Assembly: GCA_037176905.1 (NCBI GenBank)
Contig: JBBBWG010001604.1
Span: 1-29,020, forward strand
DNA length: 29,020 nucleotides
Source of the DNA: Azolla pinnata
Lineage: Eukaryota; Streptophyta; Polypodiopsida; Salviniales; Salviniaceae
Direction of reading: 5' to 3'
This document shows, one piece after another, positions 13,323 to 22,971 of this stretch. The notes beneath the pieces are model-generated. The model had not been told where the DNA came from. It did not search any database and saw nothing but the letters and a program-made list of their open reading frames with translations. Both the position numbers and the translations under genes were made by a program. The first letter of the stretch is position 1; each line of letters opens with the position of its first letter.

Positions 13323-13367
13323 GCAGTTAAAAAGACACGGGAAATGAGCCTCTCTGGCCCTTGCTGA

Positions 13368-13395
13368 AACCACCACCACCACCACCACCACCACC
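13368..13395. repeat. (ACC)n microsatellite
   Basis: About nine CCA/ACC units just right of the assembly gap. Confidence 0.9.
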
Positions 13396-13660
13396 TTATG
13401 CTCCTCTGCATTAAAAAGAAACCTTCATGATCATAAACACGGGCTTTTGCGCAGAGTCGGTGGGTGGTCCATCAATCGGTTTACGAATTCTATACAATAG
13501 TTTTGCTTGACTAGATTACATGCATGCATACAAACACAAAAGAAAAACCAGCGCCAAAACAACAAACTATACAGCCCCTTTGCGGCGGTGAAAGCGGAGA
13601 AGAAGATCGTTCGATTCATGGAACATTTGCAATTGCTTGCTCAGGCATTTTCGATCAGTG

Positions 13661-13732
13661 TTTAGGGTTCAGTGTTTAGGGTTTCGTTTTAGGGTTTAGT
13701 TTTAGGGTTGAGGGTTAGGGTTAGGGTTCAGG
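13661..13732 (+). repeat. Telomere-like TTTAGGG/TTAGGG array
   Basis: About eight degenerate units, including GTTTAGGGTT, TTTTAGGGTTTAG and GGGTTAGGGTTAGGG, G-rich on the + strand. It lies roughly 0.95 kb upstream of the WW-gene TATA box. Confidence 0.85.
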
Positions 13733-14638
13733 TGGAGGTGCGGAAAGGGCATGTCAGAAGCAAACTTCCATGGAAGCTTTGGCCATTTATTTTGACAGCT
13801 TCTTCTCTCCTTTTTTTTTCAAAGTTGTCCTAACGGTAAGAAAAGTCCTTGCCGAAAATGGTGGTTTAACGGTCCAAATCCCTTCCTCTTTCTTCATCAT
13901 CTCCAATCTTGATGGGCTTGGGCTCATTATGATCTGTGTGTCTCCTCCTGTCTGTTCTGTTTGTGCACATTCTTCTGAAGCTTTTTGTGTTTTTTGTTTT
14001 TGGGGGTTAATCCTTCCATTCTAGATATGCCTGAGAAAGAAGAAGAAGACGAAGAAGAAAAAAAAATCCTCCAGCTGATGATTCCTTCAAGCAATAATGA
14101 AAAGAGCCCCCTTTGATTCACTTTGCTGGAGAAACAAAAGCAGAGAATTTGCTGCATCCGAGCAAATTCATCCTACCATAAGAAATCTGAAATTGCAATC
14201 TCAAAATGAGGCAAAAAACAAAACAGCACACACAAAAAATAGGTTGGTTAAGATCAAATTTCCTATGCATGAATCAACAAGTAAAGAAAAGTACATATAT
14301 ACAGATGTGTCGTTAGATTGGATTTGCTCTTCTATTTTATAATATCCATTGTAGGACCTCAGAGGTGCATCAATGGAAATAAATTCTTTTTTTGCTGCAT
14401 TTGTTTTTTTATGTCTTTTGGAACTCAATATTTTGCATTCATGAGCTGCCCTTCAGGGTGATCTGTTTTTCTGCTTTCTCATTTTTGTTTTGGATTTTCT
14501 TTCCTCTGTTTGTTTCTTTTTCTACTTATAAAGTCAGGAAGGAAATCTGAGGAAAATCCTACAAGCTGGGGAAACAAACACTTCTGCATATCTGATGGTT
14601 TTTCTGAGAGTGATCTATAGGGTTTTTTCTTGTTTATT

Positions 14639-14644
14639 TATAAA
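14639..14644 (+). promoter_or_regulatory. TATA box of the WW-domain gene
   Basis: TATAAA in the context TTTATAAAGG lies 295 bases before the start codon. This would place transcription initiation near 14670 and give a leader of about 265 bases. Confidence 0.55.
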
Positions 14645-14697
14645 GGCGTGTGGCATCAGAGTCTTTTACAGATTCGAATGCTGAGAATCAAAAGATC

Positions 14698-14917
14698 TAG
14701 GGTTTATGAAGAGATGTATTTAGGGTTTTCTTTGTGTTTCTGAGAGGCGAGGCTTCACCTTTATCAGTTTGTGAGAGGGGGGATTAGGATAGCGGATGTG
14801 GGGGAAGTTTTGCAAGTTCTTAGAGAGAGCCAGAGACAGGGATTTAGGGTTCTGGTTTGCCTATTTCCATTTTTCTCTGTACATGCACTACAGATAGATA
14901 AGCTTTTTAGGGTTTTT
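14698..14917 (+). promoter_or_regulatory. Telo-box cluster in the WW-gene leader
   Basis: Four TAGGGTT motifs lie between the TATA box and the ATG: TAGGGTTTA (14698), TTTAGGGTTTT (14719), TTTAGGGTT (14843) and TTTTAGGGTTTT (14905). Telo-boxes are known binding sites of plant TRB Myb proteins, which can recruit PRC2. Clustering downstream of a TATA box is suggestive of regulation but not proof. Confidence 0.5.
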
Positions 14918-14933
14918 GAAATTTGTTTTGGAG

Positions 14934-15012
14934 ATGGAGATGGCATGGACTGAAGATGGGGAACAAAGTAGGAAGAGGAAAAGAGAATGGAGATCTTCTC
15001 CTTCTCCTTCTT

Positions 15013-15045
<33 letters not shown>

Positions 15046-16303
15046 CAGCTGGTGATGGTGGAGATAATCAGAGCATCAATCCACAACATAATCAACAGCA
15101 GCAACAAATGCAGAGATTGGGGCAGCAGGATTTGAACCCTAATTCTAACAGATCTCAGTGGATTGATCTTAACACATCTAGGTTACCTCTTCCTCCTGGT
15201 TGGGAGCAATGCCTAGATCTTCAAGTCAGTAACTTGACTCCATATCTGTGCTTTCAACTAAGCTCATAATCTGCTTTAAAATTAAGCCACTTCATCTGTG
15301 CTAAAATTCATCTAGTTCATCTCTGCTCAAATTCACCCAGTTCATTTGAGTTCAAATTCATGCAGTTCATTTGTGCTCAAATTCACCCAGTTCATTTGAG
15401 TTCAAATTCATGCAGTTCATTTGTGCTCAAATGAATCCAGTAACAAGTATTTCATATGTGCCCACTTAATCCACATTCCAATTAACCCATTCAATCTCTG
15501 CCCAATTCAATCCACATACAAATTACTCCACTTAATCTGTGCCCAAATCAATCCACATAATCCCCTGGTTCAAATTAACCCCCATCCCATCTGTGCTCAA
15601 ATTAGCCTGATTTAAAATTAATCCACAGAAATATGTGCCCTTTCGTCTCATTCCTATGTTCATATCTAATCCCTTCTCCATCATGCATCTGATCAACAAA
15701 AGAAGGCAAGGAAGCAGAAATGCCACATCTTAAAAATCCCATCAGACCCTAAAAATCCCAAACCCTAGCATCCTGAAATGCCACATCTTACCGTGCTTTG
15801 TGTTTGTTTTCCTCATTTTCTTGTTCTGAGTTTGATTGTATTTTTTGGTTGATTTTCAGACTGGTAAGATGTATTTTGTGAACTGGGCTACTCAATCAAA
15901 GACTCTTCAAGATCCTAGGGTGGAACCAGAGATAGTGGGCAATTCTTACATGGGGCAAACCCCCACATCTAGCAGCAACAACATCATCACCAGTTACAGT
16001 AACCACATCACTAGCAATCCCTTGTATGGCACGATGATGATGCAAACTGACGCCGGCTATCACCACCACCATCATCATCATCACTATCAACCACCGCTGG
16101 CGGATGATGGATCAAAGCAGTCAGGAATCATGGATCGATCTCAAACACCGGCCATTGTCGCTCCCAATGTGGGCATGTCTACGACCATCTGTCTCCATTG
16201 TTTCACGTTTGTTATGATCCCCCACTCCTCCCCTCAATGCCCCAACTGCAAGAACGCATGCAACATTGGCCTAGATTCATCATCAACTTCACTGATCAGA
16301 TAG
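14934..16303 (+). CDS. CFL1: WW-domain protein, CURLY FLAG LEAF 1-like
   Basis: Two exons, 14934-15224 and 15860-16303, join in phase 0 to give 244 residues. The order is: a basic RKRKRE cluster (13-18, possible NLS); an Ala run (about 28-39); a Gln run (54-58); an EAR-like WIDLN (76-80); a WW domain from LPPGW (86-90) to QDPR (114-117), split by the intron after DLQ; an eight-His run (165-172); and two CxxC pairs, CLHC (208-211) and CPNC (224-227), that look like a zinc-binding knuckle. The second WW tryptophan is absent (Leu in KTLQDP), with a Trp instead in FVNW. Layout and the LPPGWEQCLDL core match rice CFL1 and AtCFL1, known as nuclear regulators of cuticle formation acting with HD-ZIP IV factors. 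The start is the first ATG of this frame; a second ATG lies two codons on. Paralogues exist, so one-to-one orthology is not certain. Confidence 0.9.
15290..15640. repeat. 25-bp tandem repeat within the WW-gene intron
   Basis: In the intron at 15225-15859, AGTTCATTTGTGCTCAAATT alternates with AGTTCATTTGAGTTCAAATT. This gives a 25-base unit with a 50-base higher-order period, clearest at 15312-15430. Degenerate descendants (AATCTGTGCCCAAATCAATC and CCATCTGTGCTCAAATTAGC types) continue to about 15640. The repeat does not touch either splice site. Confidence 0.85.
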
Positions 16304-17248
16304 TCCCAACCCCAAACTGCCTGCGGCTTATTCATAACAAGCCCACAAACAAACCACCAGCAATGAATGGCAATCGGCCTGTACTCCCACATATATGGTA
16401 CATCACAGTTTTGTATCTCAGGATGGGAATCCTTATGGCACCTCAAAAGAATTGGAGAGGCATGGCATTTCCCAGAGGAAAGTATCAACTGAACGGATTG
16501 AGTGTGTGTGATTTCATGCAATGAACGGATTCAGTTCTACAAAAACTTGTGTTAAAGTATCCCACTTTTAATTTGTGCTTGTCGAAATTGCCCTTGATCA
16601 TCAAGATATAGAAGAGAATCGCCCCAATTATAAAGCCATCGAATACCAGATGTTATTTACTAATCGCTCATACATTGATCATATTACCCTAGATTAATAC
16701 ACATTAAGGGTCATCAATTTTATGATAACTGTGTTTAATATGCAGATGGTTATAATTAGCACTGCAGATTTGGGGATTATTCCCCTAGTCATTAAAACTA
16801 ATCCTAAAGTGGCAGATTCATCCCTTGATTAATGTCAATCCCTTAATATCTTCTAATGACCGAGATAAGTCTCAAGGAAACCTTATATCTGAAAAACTTC
16901 TGAGGTGGCATACGACTCCGCAGTGGTGTGAAAAAATCCTTGAAAAAGTTCACAGATTCTCTGCTTAGTTTTGACAATGCATTTGAAGGGTATTTTTTGA
17001 CAAAAACAACGCGATATTCGTCTTTAAAGAAACTTGTTCTTCAATCATTCTCTACTAAACAATGCTGGTTGCACATGATTAGCCTCTCTTGTTATATATG
17101 ATATGGAAGTTTGTACAAGATATCACTGTTCAAAAATTTCTGAGCCAAAAGTCAAGAATCGAAAATCCACTTCATAAGCTAAATACCAGAAAAGGTTGCT
17201 TTGGCCCAATTAATAATCGACTTACAAAATACAAGGGGGTGATTCAAA
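16304..17248. other. Convergent intergenic region (3' ends of the WW and protease genes)
   Basis: 945 bases between two facing stop codons. The region is AT-rich, with no repeat array, RNA gene or credible open frame. It presumably contains both 3' UTRs. Confidence 0.7.
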
Positions 17249-20200
17249 TCATGCTCGTTTATATCTCCTGTCAATGAAAGCTATGCGGCTATTTGCATAG
17301 TCGAATATGATGGTGAAATATTTGAGCATCTCAGCACACACCACACCGGCACAATATCCCGAAAGACCCATTTGTTGCCCGCTCTTGTTTGGAACGAGAG
17401 CTGTAAGGTCTGTGAAGGTGCACCCCGCTATTTCAAAGCTCTGAACATTTCCATACTCTGCCTGCACACAAGAATGCAGCCTAAAACAGCTCAAAACTTC
17501 AAACCAGTTCAGTAAATGATGATGAGTTTTTTTGTTGCAATGTGCTTGACCTGTTTGACAATCTATTTACATAGATAGATACTTTAACTGGTTTGAGCTT
17601 ATAAACATTTCAAGCTTAATTGGTCTAGGATTAAGCTCAGGTTTTTCCTTAACTGGCTTAAGGAACACTCTAGATATGAAATTTTCTTAAACAGCTTAGG
17701 CTTAACCGACTTGGCTCAGCTTTTCTTCGACTGGTCTGAGCTGAACCAAACCATTGCCAGTTTCTAGTGAGCAAAGCCAGAAATGGAGAACAAAGAAGGG
17801 GTAGTGAACGAAGCTACGGAAAATGAAAGCCGTTTACCTGTGAGACGTAGAGCTGTCGTCCACGCCCAAGTGTTGCTGGAGTGTCCACAGATGATTGGTC
17901 ATCGAAACCATGCACTGCACTGCTAGGAAACATCAAGCCTGGACCTGCAGCTCCCGTATCGAGCATCAGCAGAACTTCTCTTCCATTCACTTTCCCGAGA
18001 ATGTGTGGAACTCTATCATACAAATACATCCTCTGCAAAAGAAAGAAAGAAAAAACGCATGGTTTTTTCATGTGCACGTTTGAAACAGAATGAACAAAAA
18101 TTCTATAACATCCCTCACTAATCTGTTATTACTACTACAATATTGTTGGTAGGTTTTCTTGCACATTGGATTTCCGAATGCCGCACTCATTAAAATCATA
18201 AAAGAAGCATTATTAAATCCTGTTGTAATCTCTTGCTGTATTATTAACAAACATGGAATCATGAGGGCCTTATTCAAGCACCCGCCATACAGATAAAACC
18301 CATATAAACTCCCTGGGAGTATATGATTAATTTCGAATATATTGGTGCATTACAACCAGCTAATCATATATAAGGAACAGAATTTCATTTAAATCTTTGC
18401 TACAAAAAAGGGTAAGATGTAATAAAGACCTGCCATGGAACACTCTGGGCTTGAGGCCGAGCTTCGTATGCCGATGGATCGAATAATGATAAGACCCGAT
18501 CGTTATGTGACATTTCTACTATGGAATTATAAAAGATATCAAACCCACAAAGTCCTTCAGCACCTTTTAACAGCTTGTCAATACCAATCTGCATCAGTGG
18601 AACAGTGTGAAACCCAAAATATCGGGCTGGTGAGAGAATCCCTTAATGAAAATATTTCAAAGACTAAAATGGAAAGTGCCCGTCTGACCTGTACGAAAAC
18701 TGGATCTTTAATCTTAAGAGGTCCAAGATGAAAGCTAGAACCCCGTGAAAATCGTGTAGACAACTGTAAAAACTTCCTTGTAAATGCCATAGGAGTTTGA
18801 ATGCTACAAGAGCAATAATAAATGGAATTTTGTATTGACCAAATGCCACCATAAAATGGCTTCAAAAAATAAATAATATGCCATGATGAAGTGGTATATT
18901 CTTACCGTGTGACCACCAGAGATACTGGTAGCATTAACCTCCCCGAAGACGGAAAGGCCAAGCTGTCTGGCCTGCCATGACGATGTAAATTTAGTATCTA
19001 TTTCTAAATCATACTGATACTTTCAAAAACAGCTGAAAAGCAATGAAGTTCTTAGTACCATTCTTTGAGTTATTGCCAGTGTGCCTGTTCCTGTATCAAC
19101 AATGAAATAACCAGCATCTCTGCCATTGATAAGAGGGCGGACAACATAATGGCCTGTCTTCAGCTTGATCATCTGGGCCCCGATTTGAAGAAAAGAAAAA
19201 ACCATCTTAAACATACGAAAATTACCAATATTAATGGTTTCAAATTAACGGATTTTGTTGTTACCTGCATTGAAGGGGAGCATGATCTATCAAACTCAGT
19301 CTTTGGATAGCGAGTATTGTTCCGTGGAAGCAGTAAAGAACCCGAACAAAAGTACGGAAGTGCTTCCACTTCCTCTTTCTCAAATGAACCTTTCACAACC
19401 TCAAAACTTTCTCGTGAGGTAGGTGAAGACCGAATGGATAGGAATGGTTGTTGGATATCACAGCTCGGCTGTAAACATTGTAAGCACTATAGTTTGTGAG
19501 ACCAATGCATAGCAAAACAAAGTAGCTCACCACATCAAGACTTTTTGAGTTTTTCATTAATCCAAAGAGAAGGATCAATATAATACTTATGTACCATAAT
19601 TTTTTGCCAATTCAGAAAACTCCAGCTTCGTCCTTGTCGGCATTGTCCAAAAGACACACGCACCGGTAGCCAAGTGTTCCGATTAACTGTTATATGTGCC
19701 ATCACCTACAGAGAGCAGTTACGATCCAAATTGGTAGACACCATAGGACCATTTGTACCCTGAGAAACTGGGAAAGAACATGACACCACAACCCGCATTT
19801 TATATAGCATTTCCTCTCAATGGGGACCATTTTCAAGAAAACAACACGACCAATGTTCTGGTCCACCACTGCCAGAGATATTTGAACTCTTTGAAGCTTT
19901 CTAAATAAGAGCCTTTTCATAGTATGGATTCCATATTTCATGGAAATTTTGAAAATGAGGTTTCGGAATGAATGGATGATGCAAAAATGAGCAAAACAAA
20001 GCTGAGCAACACTATGTCTTCAAACACAAGCTAAAATTAAGGATGCATCTACCTGCACAAAGACTGGAATGAACAAAAGAGTAATGTTGAAAAGAGATGG
20101 AAGATTAAAGGAAATATCTATTAAAATTCTGAAAATGAATACCAAAATGGCCTAAAACACATGATAACGCTGTGTTATTTATATTAACTCAGTGAGCCTG

Positions 20201-22971
20201 GCAGAATAGTGCAAATATGAAGCATTCAGAATACACACTTGTTATTTAGATATCCCTATGGGAACAGATTATGTTGAAGCGTTGAATCCATATTCCAACC
20301 ACTTACCTCTTTTTTTTTCATGCGAACAACAAAAGTTGTTTCAGTCGCGAACAAGGAATCTTCTTTGTTTTTCTTTATTTCCAGGAAATTTTGTGCATCA
20401 CTAGTCACCCAATACCCTGAGCGAATCCATGCAGTAAGTAAACATGCCTGAATACATACATAGAAATCAGCAATTATTTAGGGGTACACGAGTGATAATT
20501 ACATTATTATTTGGGTTGTATATATACGAGAACACCCTTTAATACACAATAAATTCTTGAAGTCAGAACAATATTGAGTAATTTTAGAAAACCAGCAGGA
20601 GATCTCCATACCTCTGCTTCATCCATTCCAAGCTTCAGCACTCTACCCGCAATATCTGCATACCATGTTGTTTTGCCATCGTGGCCCCATTCTTGTGTTA
20701 TTTCTGAATTTGAAAACCTCTCATAGAATTTCCCATCCATGCACCACTTCATGTACCAATCACTTGGGATACCCCATGTCATAGTCTTACCTATCAAAAT
20801 ATGGATGATAAAATCATCAGCTTTCAGCAGGTACAAATAAGGTTCTTTACTGCTCGATAGGTGTCTCCTAACCTGAAAGGCTTAAATGCTCTCCAGCTCG
20901 GTAATCATGTAAACCCATAGCAGCAAAAATACGAAGGAGATCCTCTTGCAACGTTGAGCTGCAAGAAGTTTCTTGGTCAGATTACAAAAACACACAAATA
21001 CTCTAATAATAGATTCTATGACCTACTACGTGAAGAGAAAAGTCTGAGCATAAGAACGCACATAGGTGCGTATGTCCATGTGCACATAGCGATAAGAGCA
21101 GCTATGCATGTGTGCATTTATGCGGGCACATACGTTTTTGTTTTATTTTTACGAGCCAGAATTCAGGGGCTTCAAAACCCGCGCCTGCACTGTGTCTCTA
21201 ATATGGCTCATCCTAGAAGTCCCCAGCTCCTAAGGAAGATGTAAAACCACTCTGCTTATGTATTCTTCCAAACTCCATAGGCAATCTCCCCAGAGTCTCC
21301 TTGAATCACTAAAGGAGTTGGATAATGAACTGCCTGCAAAACCCACTAAACTACCTTTATGATTCCCAGTGAGCTTCCTGAAGGAACCGCCATATCCCTT
21401 GGGGTCCTTGGGGGGTGTCAGATTCCACACACACATATGTACATATGCATGCACATATGTGCGTTTCTATGCATGCATGCGTGCACATATGTGCATATAC
21501 ATGTATGCATGTGTGCATATACGTGTGTATAATGTATGTATGCATGTGGAGTTAGGTGCATATACGTACATGCATGTGCACACGGATATGTGCATGTTTA
21601 TGTGTGCATAGAGTGGACATGTGCATATTGTAGCTCTGGTAAAGTTACATGCATACATCTACACATGCGTATCTATCTTGTATATGCAGACATGCGTGCA
21701 TCATATTTAGCATAGCCTAGGACTTGTTCTGAAGTGAATTCATGTAGCTTAATGCATAGCCTAGGACTTGTTTTTGAAGTGAATTCATATAGTTTATCTT
21801 TGAATGTACCTGGGAGGGGTCCCTGTTGCTATCTCCTCCGGCGACCCTACCTTCCCTGCCATACAATACAAAATGCTACCTCCATTACATCGAGCACAAG
21901 TCACAACAAAATGCAAGAGTTGTCAGGAAGAACATTGAAGGAGACCCTAAAGTCCCTGCCATACAATACAGAATGCTACCTACATCGAGCAGAAGACACA
22001 ACAAAATGCAAGATTTATCAAAGCAGAAAGGCCCCTGTCATGAAAAGGAAGAAGATTGGAAGGATACCCTACCTTCCCTGCCATAAAGCACAGAATGCTA
22101 CCTCCATTACATCGAGCACAAGACACCACAAAATGCAAGATTTGCCAGAGCAGAAAGCCCCTGACATGAAAAGGAAGAAGATTGAAGGAGACCCTAAATT
22201 CCCCGTCATACAATACAGAATGCTACCTACATCGAGCACAAGACACAACAAAATGCAAGATTTATCAAAGCAGAAAGGCCCCTGTCATGAAAAGGAAGAA
22301 GATTGAAAGGATACCCTAACTTCCCTGCCATAAAACAGAGAATGCTACCTCCATTACATCGAACACAAGACACAACAAAATGCAAGATTTGGCAAAGCAG
22401 AAAGCCCCCTGACATGAAAAGGAAGAAGATTGAAGGAGACCCTAAATTTCCTGCCATACAATACAGAATGCTACCTACATCGAGCATAAAACACAACAAA
22501 ATGCAAGATTTATCAAAGCAAAAAGCCCCCTGTAATGAGTAGAAAGAAGATTGAAAGGATACCCTACCTTCCCTGCCATAAAACACAGAATGCTACCTCC
22601 ACTACATCGAGCACAAGACACAACAAAATGCAAGATTTATCAAAGCAGAAAGGCCCCTGTCATGAAAAGAAAGAAGATTGAAAGGATACCCTACCTTCCC
22701 TGCCATAAAACAACAGAATGCTACCTCCATTACATCGAGCACAAGACACAACAAAATGCAAGAATTTGGCAGAGCAGAAAGCTCCCTTGACATGAAAAGG
22801 AAGACGATCGCCTGTTTCTAATCTAATCTGTTTACCTCCATTTGTTCTCGACGATCAGTTCAATTCTTTTTCCTTTCCTAACGAAGGAAGACAAGAGCGA
22901 GTACAAACATACCTGTAGCAGAAAGGGGGGCAAAGGTCCCGTGCATTCGGTCGAGGAAAGGCGCCGTGCAT
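17249..22971 (-). CDS. Host protein with two retropepsin-like aspartyl protease domains
   Basis: Twelve minus-strand exons join in phase to give 533 residues: 22971-22913, 20958-20873, 20790-20612, 20447-20307, 19705-19595, 19468-19265, 19172-19059, 18971-18906, 18763-18689, 18588-18430, 18032-17838 and 17461-17249. Two protease-type halves are visible. The first has FIVDTGTG (D286-T-G), then FGEV and GLCGFD (357-362), closing with VVEM-like and LFDP strands. The second has LLMLDTGAAG (D423-T-G) and SGYCAGVV, closing with IIFDYANSRIAFID. The two DTG halves could form one bilobal active site. Residues 20-260 form a Trp- and Gly-rich, beta-rich region (HLSLSG, WYMKWCMDG, WYADIAGRV, GYWVT, VNRNTWLPV) that resembles the lipoprotein-carrier-like N-terminal domains of some bacterial aspartyl proteases; this is inference. 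There is no clear signal peptide. Exon 1 (MHGAFPRPN onward) is the weakest call: it rests on a strong GTATGT donor and phase fit. Substrate unknown. Confidence 0.85.
17462..17837 (-). other. Last intron of the protease gene
   Basis: 376-base intron. Its middle (17575-17760) holds short repeated phrases related to CTTAACTGG, CTGGTTTGAGCTTA and GGCTTAACCGACTTGGCT, a degenerate, slightly repetitive stretch. No gene is seen. Confidence 0.75.
18033..18429 (-). other. Protease gene intron 10
   Basis: 397-base AT-rich intron between the exon ending SVPWQ and the exon starting RMYLYD. No recognisable element lies within it. Confidence 0.75.
19706..20306 (-). other. Protease gene intron 4
   Basis: 601-base intron. 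It contains an apparent open frame (19702-19941) that belongs to no known family and is not in phase with the flanking exons. I consider it noncoding. Confidence 0.7.
21060..21690. repeat. Alternating purine-pyrimidine (CATGCA/CATATG) tract in protease intron 1
   Basis: Two blocks, about 21060-21135 and 21425-21690, consist largely of alternating purine-pyrimidine sequence: CACACACATATGTACATATG, TGCATGCATGCGTGCACATA, CATACGTGTGTATAATG and similar. They are rich in short palindromes (TGCATGCA, CATATG). Between them lies a non-repetitive segment of about 290 bases. Long runs of this kind favour Z-DNA or cruciforms. Confidence 0.8.
21709..21796. repeat. 44-bp tandem duplication
   Basis: GCATAGCCTAGGACTTGTT occurs at about 21710 and 21754. 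Each copy is followed by CTGAAGTGAATTCATGTAG or TTGAAGTGAATTCATATAG. It lies just left of the 122/126-base array. Confidence 0.85.
21832..22806. repeat. Minisatellite of alternating ~122/126-bp units (eight copies) in protease intron 1
   Basis: The anchor ATGCTACCT starts at 21873, 21973, 22094, 22220, 22342, 22468, 22590 and 22718, with spacings of 100, 121, 126, 122, 126, 122 and 128. From 21873 onward two unit types generally alternate. One reads GCTACCTCCATTACATCGAG, then a GATTTGGCAGAGCAGAAAGC-like segment and GAAGGAGACCC. The other reads GCTACCTACATCGAGCACAA, then GATTTATCAAAGCAGAAAGG and GAAAGGATACCC. This makes a dimeric ~248-base higher-order repeat, with one late exception: the copy at 22590 has the Cys-Thr-Cys-type head (CTCCACTACATCG) but the TTTATCAAAG tail. 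The array lies wholly inside intron 1 of the minus-strand protease gene. Long open frames run through it on both strands but change frame with unit length. Confidence 0.92.

Larger units (their letters stand above)
11213..14638. other. Divergent intergenic region between the thioredoxin and WW genes
   Basis: No gene is supported here. The region holds the promoters of both divergent genes, a long TTC-rich tract (11972-12172), a GA microsatellite (12541-12582), a diverged ~160-base direct duplication (12711-12870 and 13020-13186), the assembly gap, a CCA run (13368-13395) and a telomere-like array (13661-13732). Near the thioredoxin start there are TAGGGTTT motifs at about 11278 and 11523, which are AAACCCTA telo-box types on that gene's strand. 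Because of the gap, a missing gene cannot be excluded. Confidence 0.55.
20959..22912 (-). other. Protease gene intron 1 (large, repeat-filled)
   Basis: 1954-base intron, by far the largest of this gene, with donor CAG/GTATGT at 22913/22912 and acceptor CTTGCAG. About three quarters of it is repeat: the alternating purine-pyrimidine blocks, the 44-bp duplication and the eight-copy minisatellite. If exon 1 is called wrongly, this stretch would instead be upstream intergenic DNA. Confidence 0.6.

Noticed and set aside
18640-18865. Longer exon upstream of LSTRFSRGSS in the protease gene
   Set aside because: The frame is open for some distance upstream, but the TTTTTACAG acceptor at 18766-18764 gives phase 0 with both neighbours and the best continuity with the preceding GGHT exon end.
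17249-20958. DTG aspartyl protease motifs as a retroelement fragment
   Set aside because: The domains are spread over many phase-consistent introns, there are two halves in one chain, and no reverse transcriptase, integrase, gag or terminal repeats are visible. This is a host gene.
21734-22790. Long Lys/Pro-rich open frames (for example KRKKIEGDPKFPAIQYRMLP repeats) as a repeat-protein gene
   Set aside because: They follow the minisatellite units, appear on both strands, and shift frame because unit lengths (122, 126) are not multiples of three. They lie within an intron of the minus-strand gene.
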